Shown piece by piece: positions 23,301-35,200 of a stretch of 64,000 bases of DNA; positions within the stretch are counted from its first letter, which is position 1, and each line of letters begins with the position of its first letter. Made by a program: the position numbers and the translations under genes. The stretch is taken from positions 36,955,466 to 37,019,465 of the forward strand of contig OX393577.1 of the NCBI GenBank assembly GCA_947652605.1. The letters run 5' to 3'. The notes beneath the pieces were generated by a model. It ran no database searches. It saw nothing but the letters and a program-made list of their open reading frames with translations, and was not told the origin of the DNA. This stretch comes from Elmis aenea (lineage: Eukaryota; Arthropoda; Insecta; Coleoptera; Elmidae).

Positions 23301-26300
23301 TTTAAAACCATCATCAGGTCAATTTTTTCTTATGGACGCTATATCTGATTTTAATGCCAATTTGTAGAGCATTTTTTTCTGAATTCCATAATGTATAACA
23401 CTTGGGACTTTTTTGAAACAATTGTTGTTAAAAATGGCAAAAACAAATATTTTATTTAAAACAAATCCTAATCGGCATGGTAAATAATTGAAGACCTTGG
23501 TGCAAGAAAGGGATATGTGCAAAAAAGTAAAAAAATAAGACTTGTACAGAAATGGATTTTAAAATTTGCGCTTTTCATATCGTGCAAATGTGGGATAAGT
23601 AGGGCTTAGAAAAATGATTTCTATAAGCCCTCCTTATCCCACATTTGCACCATATGAAAAGCGCTGATTTTAAAACCCATTTCTGTACAAGTTTTTTTTT
23701 TTTACATTTTTGCACATATCCCCTTCTTGCACCAAGGTCTTCAATTGTCTTTGTCCCTTTTTCCTTGGAAGCACGTAAGTAAACCGCATGAAATTACTAT
23801 TAAAGGGATTTAATTAAAAAAATAGGTATTAATAAATATGTTAGGAATGCATTAACATTATTCACTTATTAGCAAATATTTTTAGAATAGTTACGGGCAA
23901 AAAACAAAAATCCACTTTTTTACAGTTTTCCCTATATCTCAAAAACTAAAAGAGCTAGATAAGTTCTGTTTGCATCGAATTATTAAGCACCTGAATATAC
24001 AACTTTGCCCTAATTTAACCGACGTCGTTACTCTTACCATTTACGAGATCCCCATAGTGGCCCTCAAAAAACGAGAACCCTGTATAAACTATTATATTTT
24101 AGGTTGGAAGAAGTTTTATCATAAAAATTTTAGGTCAACGACAAGACAATTTAAAAAATGTTAAATAGAAACACGATAAATTTTTATACTTTTCAGACCA
24201 TACATATAGAAATGAGCTGCAACAACTTATTTGGCAATATAATTCAAAAAATTAATATTGAATATCAGTAGTATATTTTTGGTCTGTTATCGGTCACGAG
24301 TTGGTTCATTTTATTGTATTAAAATTAAACAGAAAGCAGATTTTAAATATTTGGGATCGTTTGGTTAGGAGAGAAAAAAATGGAAATCATACCAAGAAAC
24401 ACCTAAAAACATGAATTGCAAAATACATTACAGTATTTGCCATCTTATTCTGATATAAATACTATTTTTATAAAAATCCTTAGATATTTTCCAAATTTGT
24501 TATTATTGGCAACGTTGTTCGGTAAATGATTCAAATTATAATCTAAAATGCTTAAAGTGACAATGTCAAAATATTTACAGTGTGGAATCCGTCACCCTAG
24601 CATAGCCAACTTTAATGTATGATAAAAGTTAACAGAGTGTATGTCGCACCCCGGCAAAAAAAGTTACACAACTCAATCAGAAATTTTTCAGTATGTCAAA
24701 AAAAGTTATCATAAAACGTAGAATTAAAATAATTAAGAATCTGTAAATGTTTAAGACGAATCCTAGAACTTTTATTTAGCTTATGTGCTACAAAAAAAAT
24801 ATTCTAAGTTTCAGTCACTTTTCACTTCTTAAGTAAAGCTGGAGGTAGAAACAGGTTAGCTTTTTGAGTTGTGTTACTTTTCTTGCCGGTGTGCGATTGT
24901 GTATGTATATTTATACTTCTGTTTCAAATTTTATTTCACAAAGAACTTCATAAACAAACAAAAATTTGTAAAATCTGCTAAGTTTGACAAATAGATATTT
25001 ATTGTTTATAAATAAATAAACAAAATTATAGTCCATTATAATAAAATAATATTATTTATTATCACCTGTAAATACAGTAAAGCAGTTTAATGCACATTTA
25101 ACCCCTTACCGCATATTGTATCAGATATGATATGTACCATAAAAAGCGATATTAGTCAATAGTTCTCATATAGTAGCGCCTTCTACAGTGTACTATACTA
25201 ATGGTGCGTGTTCACGTGAGAGTAAACTACTCTCGATAGCAGCGTCGCCAAGGATACAGCCAATCGCGAGTTACTCTCAGGGGCTGTATCCTTGGCGACG
25301 CTGCTATCGAGAGTGGTTTACTCTCACGTGGAAAGGCACCATAATATTATGCAGTTTCACACGTAATATTTTAAAAATTACGCCATCTATGTTGAACTAC
25401 AGAAAATATACATTAAAAAACGCCAAAGAGCTTAACATATCCCGCCTACTACTGCAATTTATGCAAATTGAGTAAGTTTATGTTATTGCATTTTATTTAT
25501 TTACATTATAAATTCAACGTGTAATTTTTTTTACTATAATAACGTCTAAATTCATTGTGCCAAATCAATTAATTTTTATGAATAAAAATTATGTATGTAG
25601 TATACAGGCTGTCACACAAAAAACGCCGCAAGCTGTAACTCCGTTATTTGTGGTCCAATTTTGGTGAACCAAAAAGTAAATGAAATGTCTCCTCAAATAC
25701 TATAAACTGAATTGTATTTCAATTTTTTTCAAGGTCAACTTAAATGTCAAACGATAGTCATTTTTTTTTTCCAAATGGCACCATCTATTTTTTTTTACTA
25801 AATCTGGTAGGCATTATTTTTCTGAATTCAATGATGTAATCATAAGTTATTTTTAGTGCAAAACTAATAAGAAATAAAAAATAAAAGTTTAACAGAAATA
25901 AGTTAGGTTTCACAAAATCTTCAAGCGTGCCGTGAAATACAAAAAAATCTTAATCAACAAATATCATTTAAATACCATCAGTGTGGTATTTAAATGATAT
26001 TTGTTGATTTGGATTTTTTTGTTTTCCACGGCACGCTTGAAAATTTTGTGAAACCTAACCTATTTTAGTTAATTTTTATTTTTTATTTCTTATTAGTTTT
26101 GCACTAAAATTAACTTATGATTACATCATTGAATTCAGAAAAATAATGTCTACGAGATTTAGTGAAAAAAAATAGATGGTGCCATTTGGGAAAAAAAATG
26201 ACTATCGTTTGACATTTAAGTTGACCTTGAAAAAAATTGAAATACAATTCAGTTTATAGTATTTGAGGAGACATTTCATTTAGTTTTTTGTTCACCAAAA

Positions 26301-26767
26301 TCGGACCACAAATAACGGAGTTACAGCTTGCGGCGTTTTTTGTGTGACAGCCTGTATATGCATGGTGTTACATATTAGGAAAAAAAACAGAAAAGTTAAA
26401 AAATTTCGTCTTAAAATAAAAATAATTTTTTTTAAACATTTTTTTAGCATTCTGTAATATATTGTACATATTCAAAAAATGTATTTGAAAATTTAAAAAG
26501 TCATGCGGTAAGGGGTTAAAAATTAAATATAAATTAATGTCTCACTGACTTGATTAATACAATGTCCTACAGATTGCACGTGAACATGGTATAAGATTCA
26601 TGGAAACATCTGCAAAAGCTAATATTAATATAGATCGAGCATTTAACGAGTTAGCGGAAGCGATTTTAGATAAGACATCTGGACGAGAGCCGGGTGAACA
26701 TGTTGATAGAGTTATGGTTGACAGAAGGCAGCAGTCGAACACCACGAGGTCCTGCTGTAATAATTAG
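20355..26767 (+). CDS. Rab10: Rab10 small GTPase, 4 exons
   Basis: Exons 20355-20481, 20688-20887, 20945-21034 and 26573-26767 join in frame to a 203-residue protein. P-loop GDSGVGKT (residues about 16-23), switch I TTFISTIG, switch [11 protein letters not shown], base-binding NKCD and ETSAK are all present. The start [19 protein letters not shown] and the switch/inter-switch residues match Rab10 closely. The last residues are RSCCNN, a double-Cys CCXX prenylation signal. Rab10 directs exocytic and basolateral vesicle traffic. The third intron (5.5 kb) is filled with several MITEs and foldback elements. Confidence 0.95.
21518..21969. repeat. MITE-like inverted repeat in Rab10 intron 3
   Basis: The ends TCGCAGGCAAATAG occur in inverted orientation at both sides (right end CTATTTGCCTGCGA). 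About 450 bp, non-coding, no clear target duplication. Family unknown. Confidence 0.55.
23003..24082. mobile_element. CAGGGTTCTCG foldback element
   Basis: Inverted arms of about 200 bp starting TA/CAGGGTTCTCG on both sides, containing GGTAAGAG and GTCGGTTAAATTAGGGCAAA. A second inner palindrome is centred near 23605 (CACATTTGCACC and partner), so most of the element folds on itself. No transposase frame seen. Located in Rab10 intron 3. Confidence 0.8.
24644..24898. mobile_element. MITE with about 35-bp inverted ends
   Basis: The left end TCGCACCCCGGCAAAAAAAG and the right end inverted TCGCACACCGGCAAGAAAAG both continue into GTTACACAACTCAA-like sequence. Flanked on both sides by GTGTATG. Superfamily not assigned. 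Confidence 0.6.
25201..25342. repeat. 142-bp palindromic MITE, copy 4
   Basis: Same arm variant and loop orientation as copy 1 but with a few substitutions (GTGCGTGTTCACG at the left, GTGGAAAGGCACC at the right), so it is older than copies 2 and 3. Inserted in the TTAA-flanked MITE. Confidence 0.85.
25605..26354. mobile_element. CAGG(C/G)TGTCACAC foldback element, copy 1
   Basis: Two near-complementary arms of about 370 bp meet near 25980. Ends TA/CAGGCTGTCACAC on both sides, then AAAAAACGCCGCAAGCTGTA. A second, more diverged copy is at 31098-31769. No coding sequence. Confidence 0.85.
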
Positions 26768-29266
26768 GTGCTTACATTTTTTTGTAATAATTGGGATTAT
26801 AACTCTAGTTGAACTCATTTCTCAAATATTTATTTGTAGTTTTATAAGTTGCAAACTTTTGAAAATATAATAATCATCATGAGTTATTTTAAATTGTCGA
26901 TATTGAAATGGATTGTTATTCAATCTTTATTAAAAAAACTCTTTGTATCATAAGATTAGTTTTGTAAAAAAAACTGGAGTAATATTTTAAGCTAGCTATT
27001 TTGACACTTATAATTTCCCGTCATCTTATCTATCAGATTTTTATTGAGTATCACTTAATTGAATCATATAATGTTCTATAATGACCTTTTTTGGCATTGG
27101 CAGCAATGGAATGGTCATCTATTTTTAAAAGTAACCTTGTGATAAGACAGTTGCTATTGATGTTTTTTATTTAAATTCTAAAAATATTTCCTCGTTCACT
27201 TGCTGTTACATACATGTGTTATACATATAATTATATTTAAAACTGAGGTGTCATATTATATCCATTACTATGTTGCAGCTCTGCTAAAATATTGTTTGAA
27301 TTATGATTTTCAAACAAAAGAATAGTTCTTATATAAAGTTATTTGAGAAGTTAGTTCGACATAATAATAATGTCTGCTGTTGTGTATAAAATTGTAATAA
27401 AACATAATTAAAATAAAGAAATAGCATATTTTGTTTAGTAAGTACTTTATTTTCAAAATTTGATTTTAATATTTTTGTTGCCGAGTTGTTCAATTTAAAT
27501 AATTTTAAATTTAGTGCCAAAAAACATATTTATTTTAATTGTGTTACAGGAAACTTATATAATCCAGACATATCCAGTGATTTCATATAGAGCAAGAATA
27601 ATTTAGCTACTTAATGAAATATTTTCATAATTACGTTTACATTTCAGAAAATACATATAAACGGTGTATTATGCAACATTTAAATATTTGTTATAATTAC
27701 CATTTACTATCAAACCTTTTAAAAATAACATCAAAAGGCACATATTTAAAAAATTACATATAAACACTCATGTAAACAATGTGTGGATTAAATAAGTTGC
27801 TATGACATGCATCTCAATATATTTTGCACAGAAATCTTAAGGAAGAACATAAAATTTTTATAATTATGTCTATAAAACAACCGTTTTTAGTTATATATAT
27901 AACTTGTGAAACTTTGTACAATCTTCATGCGTTAAACTGAAATAGCCAGCTTTATAATCCTATGTGGCATACAGATCAATATTATCTTTCGTTTTTTTGA
28001 TTTGCTTATGGTAAACAAATAATAAATATATATAAGCAAAAAAAAAAAACTTTACATTTGTAACTGAAAATGTTTGTAAAGGTTTCTATATTTTGGTTGT
28101 GAATAATTGTTTTTATTACATCGTTTTGTCATTGCTGTATATTGTTAAAAATGTAAAGATCAAACCAAATACTCATAAGTAAAGATTTTTTAGTATACCT
28201 GTTATAGTTTTGTACATGTTTAAAAATGTACTCATCTATGTGCCGCAACTCAATTAACACTTTTAAAATTACCTATATTTTTTATATTTATGTGCAGTCT
28301 TGTTTTGTGTGGAATATGCACCAATAACAAAAAGTATATGTTTTTGTTGTACATCGCATATTACATTAGTGTGACTGTTGTTTAATAAGTTGTACTAAAT
28401 AAATATTTAGCCAATTGTGCTTTTATTCATGTATCCTGTATTTGTACCTACAGTAAATTGCCAAAATAATATTTTAGTTATTTGCTTTTTTTATTTTAAA
28501 TACGTAATTCAGATTTCTATCTTAGATAAGTTATATGTTTATATTTTTTTGGAGTTGATTATGGTTATTGTTAAATGTTGGCAAAATAATGTTAATTACA
28601 AATATAAAGTCAACAAAAAAGCAAATGGTTGTTGCTCGAAAAGAATTGAAGTATGATGAGTACAAAAACTCATATTTGGAGGTGTTTATCAGTTATTTTC
28701 AAAATATCGAAATATAATGCTATTTGCCACATAAAATATTACTGAGAATGTTTTGTAATCGTTATTGTTTCTTTTTCTTCAGTTAATGTAATGAAATACC
28801 AAATTATAGCTCATAAGTATCCATAATTAACTGCCAATAAAAGTGACAGGCCTAGATGCATAAAGCGCTACATATCACATGTCAATGTTAACCTTGAGGC
28901 TAGCATCGAAAACTCAATTTTAAACTTCTAAAGTAACTTAAACTTGTGATACGAAGTGCTTATGCAACAGGTCGTAGACCTACAATATTAGTCAATAAAT
29001 TAACTTATTAGAAAAACGTACAATGCATCAACTTTAATAAGAAACGATTTTTTTTTTAAAGTTAACTTCAAACATATTGTGTTTAATTTTCTGGTTATCT
29101 ATGTAAATGGTAGGGACACAGCTAAATCAGTTTTAAACCATTACACGATTATGTATAAAGCTTTATCCTATAACTGCAAAACAGTTATTTGTGTAAGTGT
29201 ACAATATGTAAAACGCAAATGCTTTTTTGAATAAACAACTACAATATACAGCTACTTGTTAATTAT
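26768..29266. other. Rab10 3' flank and intergenic region
   Basis: Between the Rab10 stop and the tilB stop (convergent genes). AT-rich, no coding frame recognised. Plus-strand AATAAA at 28398-28403 is one possible distal poly(A) signal for Rab10. Confidence 0.4.
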
Positions 29267-32200
29267 TTATCCATATTCTAAGGGTGGAATTTCTGGATTT
29301 ACAAAATCCAATGATTTGTGTTCATTATTGTCCACTATTTTCCTATAATCAACTGATTCTGTTTGGCCAACTTCAAGATATTTATGTCTGCAAATTGACA
29401 AAATAAAACCATCAAATGAAATGTAAGTGGGTAAACGATAAAAAAATGTCAATCACTTATGTATAATTTACATCTTCTTCAACTGGTCGTGAAATTTTAA
29501 CTTACTTTTGAATCTTAACATTGCCATTCTCTCTTGTTTCTGTAGTACTTTTGATGTCTATGGATTTTATTTTGGTGTTGCTCTTGCAATTTACCCGTGG
29601 CATACGAACAACTAAATGCCCAGACGTTTGTGATCGTTGAGCAACACTTTTATCCGTACAAACTTCTTCGGGTAGCACAAATTGGAATGCCTTGCCTTTT
29701 ATAATAACTTTTACAAGAATTGGTTGTACATCAACTTCAATAAGGCTAGTATCTAAATACCTGAAACAGCACCAATGTACATCTCACCTTGGTTATTATT
29801 AATGTTACAAAATTCATTAAATAAGGAAAATTATATAATTGAATTATGTAACAGCTAATTATTTAATAATGGCATGGCCATCTTTTTACAAAACAAACTA
29901 GCCATGATACATAAAAACAAAAGCATCACATTAGTAAGCTCTGTACAACTTTTTACTTAAATAAACAATTCATATTGCTAATAATAAAAAAGACAGCCAT
30001 GACATCCCATGAAAATCTATATACAGGGTGTAGACTCGGATCACGCAACATAACAATTTCAATGGTAAAATTTTAAAAGTCGTATTCTTGCTCCCCTAAT
30101 TATTTTAGAAAAAAAGTGCAAATACGTTTTTTGTAGAGAAAAAATTCTTTATCCATAAATGTAATCAATATTACTTTTTCGTTTTCCAATAACTAAAAAT
30201 TAAGCAATTAAAAAACGCGTTTTGACAAAAATCTGTACTGCCTTGGAATTATGCTATGACAACTGCCCAGCCTAATGTCACTTATACTGTCACTTTGACG
30301 CGAAATTCATTCTTAAAACCTTTATATTTTATCAAACATTTATTTTACACAGTTAGTTATGTTTTCATTTCAAGATATAATAAAAATGATTATTATGAAT
30401 AAACTTCACGTCAAAGTGACAGTATAAGTGACATTAGGCTGGGCAGTTGTCATAGCATAATTCCAAGGCAGTACAGATTTTTGTCAAAACGCGTTTTTTA
30501 ATTGCTTAATTTTTAGTTATTGGAAAACGAAAAAGTAATATTGATTACATTAATGGATACACAATTTTTTTCTCTACAAAAAACGTATTTGCACTTTTTT
30601 TCTAAAATAATTAGGGGAGCAAGAATACGACTTTTAAAATTTACCATTGAAATTGCTATGTTTCGGGATCCGAGTCTACACCCTGTACATAAAAGAGCTT
30701 GTTTGTTTGTTTGTGTGTTTGTTTGTTCGCTATAGAATCCTAGGTCCGTTGACCGATCGGGACCAAATTTTGCACAGTTACTATTTAGGACCTGACGGAT
30801 CAAACGTCGTATAAAGAACGGCCGGAAAAGCCCGGGAACGGCCGGAAACGTCCGCCGAGCGCGAGCGTGGAGCGCGAGTAGTCTGTAATTGAAGGTTTGG
30901 GAACGTCCGCCGGGCGTGAGCGCGGAGCGCGAGTAGTCTGTGATTGATAAAAGAGAATTGTAATCACCCGTGCAACGCCGGGTAAATCGCCTAGTTATAC
31001 TATAATTGGATTTATGTATATTATAATTTGTAACATTAAATAGTCTAAATTATCATTCACTGCTTAATATAATATTGGCAGTGTCAATTTCATTATACAG
31101 GGTGTCACACAAAAAACGCCGCAAGCTGTAACTCCGTTGTTTGTGGTCCGATTTAGATGAACAAAAAACTAAATGAAATGGCTCCTCAAACACTATAAAC
31201 TGATTTGGATTTCAATATTTTTCAAGTTCAACTTAAATGTCAAACGAAAGTCTTTTTTTTTTTCATATAGCACCATCTATATTTTTTTACTAATTCTGGT
31301 AGACATTTTTTTTTTATTCAAATGATGTAACAATACAACATTTTATTGCAAAACTAATGAAAAATAAAAGTTTATCAGAAATAAGTAAGGTTTCACAAAA
31401 TTTTCAAGGGTGCCACACTGACGTTTAAATGGCATTTGTTGATTAAGATTTTGTTTGTTTTCCACGGCACTCGGCACACTTGAAAATTTTGTGAAACCTA
31501 ACTTATTTCTGTTAAACTTTTATTTTTCATTAGTTTTGCACTAAAATGAACTTATTGTTACATCATTGAATTTTAAAAAAAAATGTCTACCAGAATTAGT
31601 AAAAATTTGAAAAAAAAAGACTTTCGTTTGACATTTAAGTTGAACTTTAAAAAAATGAGATTCAATTCAGTTTATATTATTTAAGAAGCCATTTCATATA
31701 CTTTTTGTTCATCTAAATCAGACCACAAACAACGGAGTTACAGCTTGCGGCGTTTTTTGTGTGACCCTGTATATTGCATATAATTTGTCTTCACGGCATA
31801 TCATTCTACTGATTTGAATTCATTTAGTGTCAATAAAATAAAAAAAGTTATTGATATATAATTATACATAGTGCCTATAATAAATCATTTTGTGCATATT
31901 TTTATTCCTCTGCAACTAACAGTTTTCTCAACCAAAGTTTAAAAAAAGGGAAATTTATACAGGGTGATTGAAATTCGAGTTTAAACATGGGGATCTCGCT
32001 CATTATAATAGCTAGAGTATAGGTTTCAATTTGGCAAAGTTGCTAAATTTCGTGCTCAATAATAATCCAAAGAAAAATTGAAAATATCTCAAACGGCAGC
32101 CGAGAAAATTGTAAAACCCGGAAAATTCGATATTTGAAACCAAAAATATGACAACCAATCAACAAACTAAAAGTTTTGAAAGCCTATTACTTTTCACATT

Positions 32201-35200
32201 AATAAATTTGTAAATACGTATTATAATAATTTTAAAAAAACGCAATATGCTGCGAATTTTTTATTCATTGAATAGGAATTCTATATTTACAAGTCAACGA
32301 TATGCAGAAACATATCCAGAAAGAAGACAACCCTTACACATATTTTTGTACTTTGGACAGAAACTTGGGTAAATATGGGGCTTTTGCCAAACAGAGAAAA
32401 ATATGGCAGAAAGGTTTCAGATCACAATAAAAAAACATTTTTACCACAAACATATCCGGAAAAAACACCACATTAAACAGAAACTTCAGTAAATTTGCAT
32501 GTGATAACGTATAACAAAACTTAAAAGAACGTTATAAAAAATTCGCCGCATATCACGTTTTTCTTCGTTATTAAAGTTCATTTTTACGAATCTATTACGA
32601 TGACAAGTAACGGACTTTCAAAACTTTTAGTTTGTTGATTGGTTGTCTAGTTGTCATGGAAACAACATAAACTACAACGACCGGCCTACCTGATTTATAA
32701 TGGTTATTGTTTAAAACCCTTTTTTTTTAAATTTGACAATGAATAAAGAAGTAAAATACCATGTGTGATACATCAATGGATTCAGAAAAATTGTGCCCAT
32801 AAGAAAAAATAAAGTTGGTTGTCATAAAACAAAAACGAATCGACATAGGAAAAACTTGTGACCACCATCCGATTCGGCTTAAAAAATAGCTTCGGCACAT
32901 TTTTACACATTTAAAATATTTTATACTCCAAATGAGTTAGATGATTTTCAAAAATCGTATTTTCCGGTTTTTCCTAATTTTCTCGGATTCCGTTTAAGAT
33001 ATTTCCAATTTCTCTTTGGGTTATAATTAAGCACCAAATTTAGCAATTTTGCCAAATTGAAACCTATACTCTAGTTATTATAATAAGCGGGATCCCCATG
33101 CTTAAACTCCAATTTCAATCACCCTGTATATGCCTAAATGAATTGTGCAACTGTATAGGTGTGTGGATCTCGAAATCTTTGCATAAGGAGTGCTATGATT
33201 AAACTAGCAGGTCGTTTAAGTACAACAAAGATCTTTGATAATATTGGTATAATTTTGTATGTAATGTTAAAGATATTATGAGAGAGAGGGGAGAGAGAGA
33301 GACAGGAGTAGAGGAGTAGCGGCGAGGCTAAAGAAATAAACGGACTTGTTAAGGTGAACTAAATAAAAGGTGTTTGATTTAGTGACGAGGAGAAGTGGTA
33401 AAACGTTAACAGAAGTGGGCTTAACAGTTCAGAAGAGGGATATTGCCAAAAAACAGTGCCCGACAGAGAAAACCGGTGTGTAGTACTTTGTGAGTTGACC
33501 GTGAAGTGAGGTTAACGAGCGAAACGATACCCTGTGTGAGGTTAGGGGTCCGTGTCGAGACTACGCGTTGCTTTTTGCTTAGTGGCGGGACGCGAACGTT
33601 CGAGTGGTCGAACGAGTCGGTTTAGTAACATAAAAAGGAAATTTTGTGCGAGTGTGAATATTAGAATTTAGAACTTGTTGAGCTTTTGAGTAGTGAAAAT
33701 GTCAATTCACGAGAATGAGGAACCGAGATATAATGTATATGAAACAGGAATGGCGGAACGTGCGCAATCGACGATAGTTGAAGCTGATTTTGCTTTACGG
33801 GAGCGTGAATTGCTGAGGCGTGAGCGGGAACTTTTAGAACGTGAGCGAACATTGTTACAACGTGAACGAACAGCGATACAGATGCAAACAAGTGTTGACA
33901 TGACCATGGGTGCGGGAATGCAGCGCGAAATTGCAGAAAAACTTTTACCTGATTTTGATCCGTCCAAAACAAGTAGTTTAACGACCGATCGTTGGGTCAA
34001 AAGGGTAGAAGATGTCGCCAAAGTGTATGGGTGGAGCCCGTCGATGATTCTAGTGCAAGTAGCAAATAAAATGAAAGGTCCTGCTAAGCTATGGATGGAT
34101 TGTGTCCTCGAGGATATAACTTCGTGGCAGGAATTGAAACACAAGTTGTTATACAGTTTTGCATCACATGTCGATCAAGCAGACATACACCTCATGTTAA
34201 CGAAACGTTACAAAACAATTAACGAGAGTTGCGAAACGTATGTGTACACAATGAAGTCAGTAGCGCAACGTGGTCGTATTGAAGATGCGTCACTAATAAA
34301 ATATATTTTGAATGGCCTAGACGACAGAGAGATGGCAAAATCATTATCTCTGTGTGAACTAGATGACGTTGAAGAACTTCTGAGAAAAATCAAGAGATAT
34401 GAAGGTCTAAAGGAAAGAGAATCATTAGAGAAAGCGACAGTATCGAGAAGTGTGGAGAGACAACATCCCAAGAAGGACGTTGAACAAAGATCACAAAGAT
34501 CAGTTGTTACCTGTTACAACCGTAACGATACCGGTCACATAGCAAAAAAGTATGCTAAACCAACTAACGATAAGATGACAACTCAAGACAATATTAAATG
34601 CTATAATTGTAATCTGTATGGACATATAGCAAGGAATTGCACTAAGGCAAGAGTTGCAACGAGATGCTGTTATATATGCAAAAGTGATCAACACATTGCG
34701 AAAAATTGTACGGCCAAGAGTAATGTAATGACGATGAAAGATTCAAAAGAAGATAAATCGATTTTAAAGTATGTGAAGAAAGTTTTGTTAAATACAAATG
34801 CTGAAAGTATTGCTTTGGTGGATAATGGAGCAAGCGTTTGCACCATCAAAGACAAACTAGTGAATTTATTGGACTTAACAACTGTAAAATTAGATCGTGC
34901 AGTTCAGTTAAATGGTTTTGGGACACTAGACAATGCAGTTAGGTGTGACCAAGAAGCAATCGTGCACATCAAAGTTGACGATATTGAAACCATTTTGAGT
35001 TTAATTGTAGTGCCAAACGATGCCCAAATAACCGACATAATATTAGGACGAACATTCTTAGACTCACCGAACATTGCTTACATAAAAAAAGGGAACCAGT
35101 TTAAGTTAGGCTATGCCAATGAGATACCCTTTAAAGATCTACAGTTAGAGCATGTAAGTAAAACATCACTGACAGCCAAAGAGAACATCGTTGTAGAAAA

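Larger units (their letters stand above)
25098..26519. mobile_element. TTAA-flanked (piggyBac-type) MITE carrying two insertions
   Basis: TTAA at both ends and a perfect 13-bp inverted terminus CCCCTTACCGCAT. Inside sit the 142-bp palindrome at 25201 and a 750-bp foldback at 25605. The TTAA target is characteristic of piggyBac transposition. No transposase frame. Confidence 0.75.

Noticed and set aside
33270..33310. GAGAGA tract as a microsatellite or GAGA-factor promoter
   Set aside because: It is part of the gypsy LTR and occurs in both LTRs; a regulatory role is possible but not shown by sequence.
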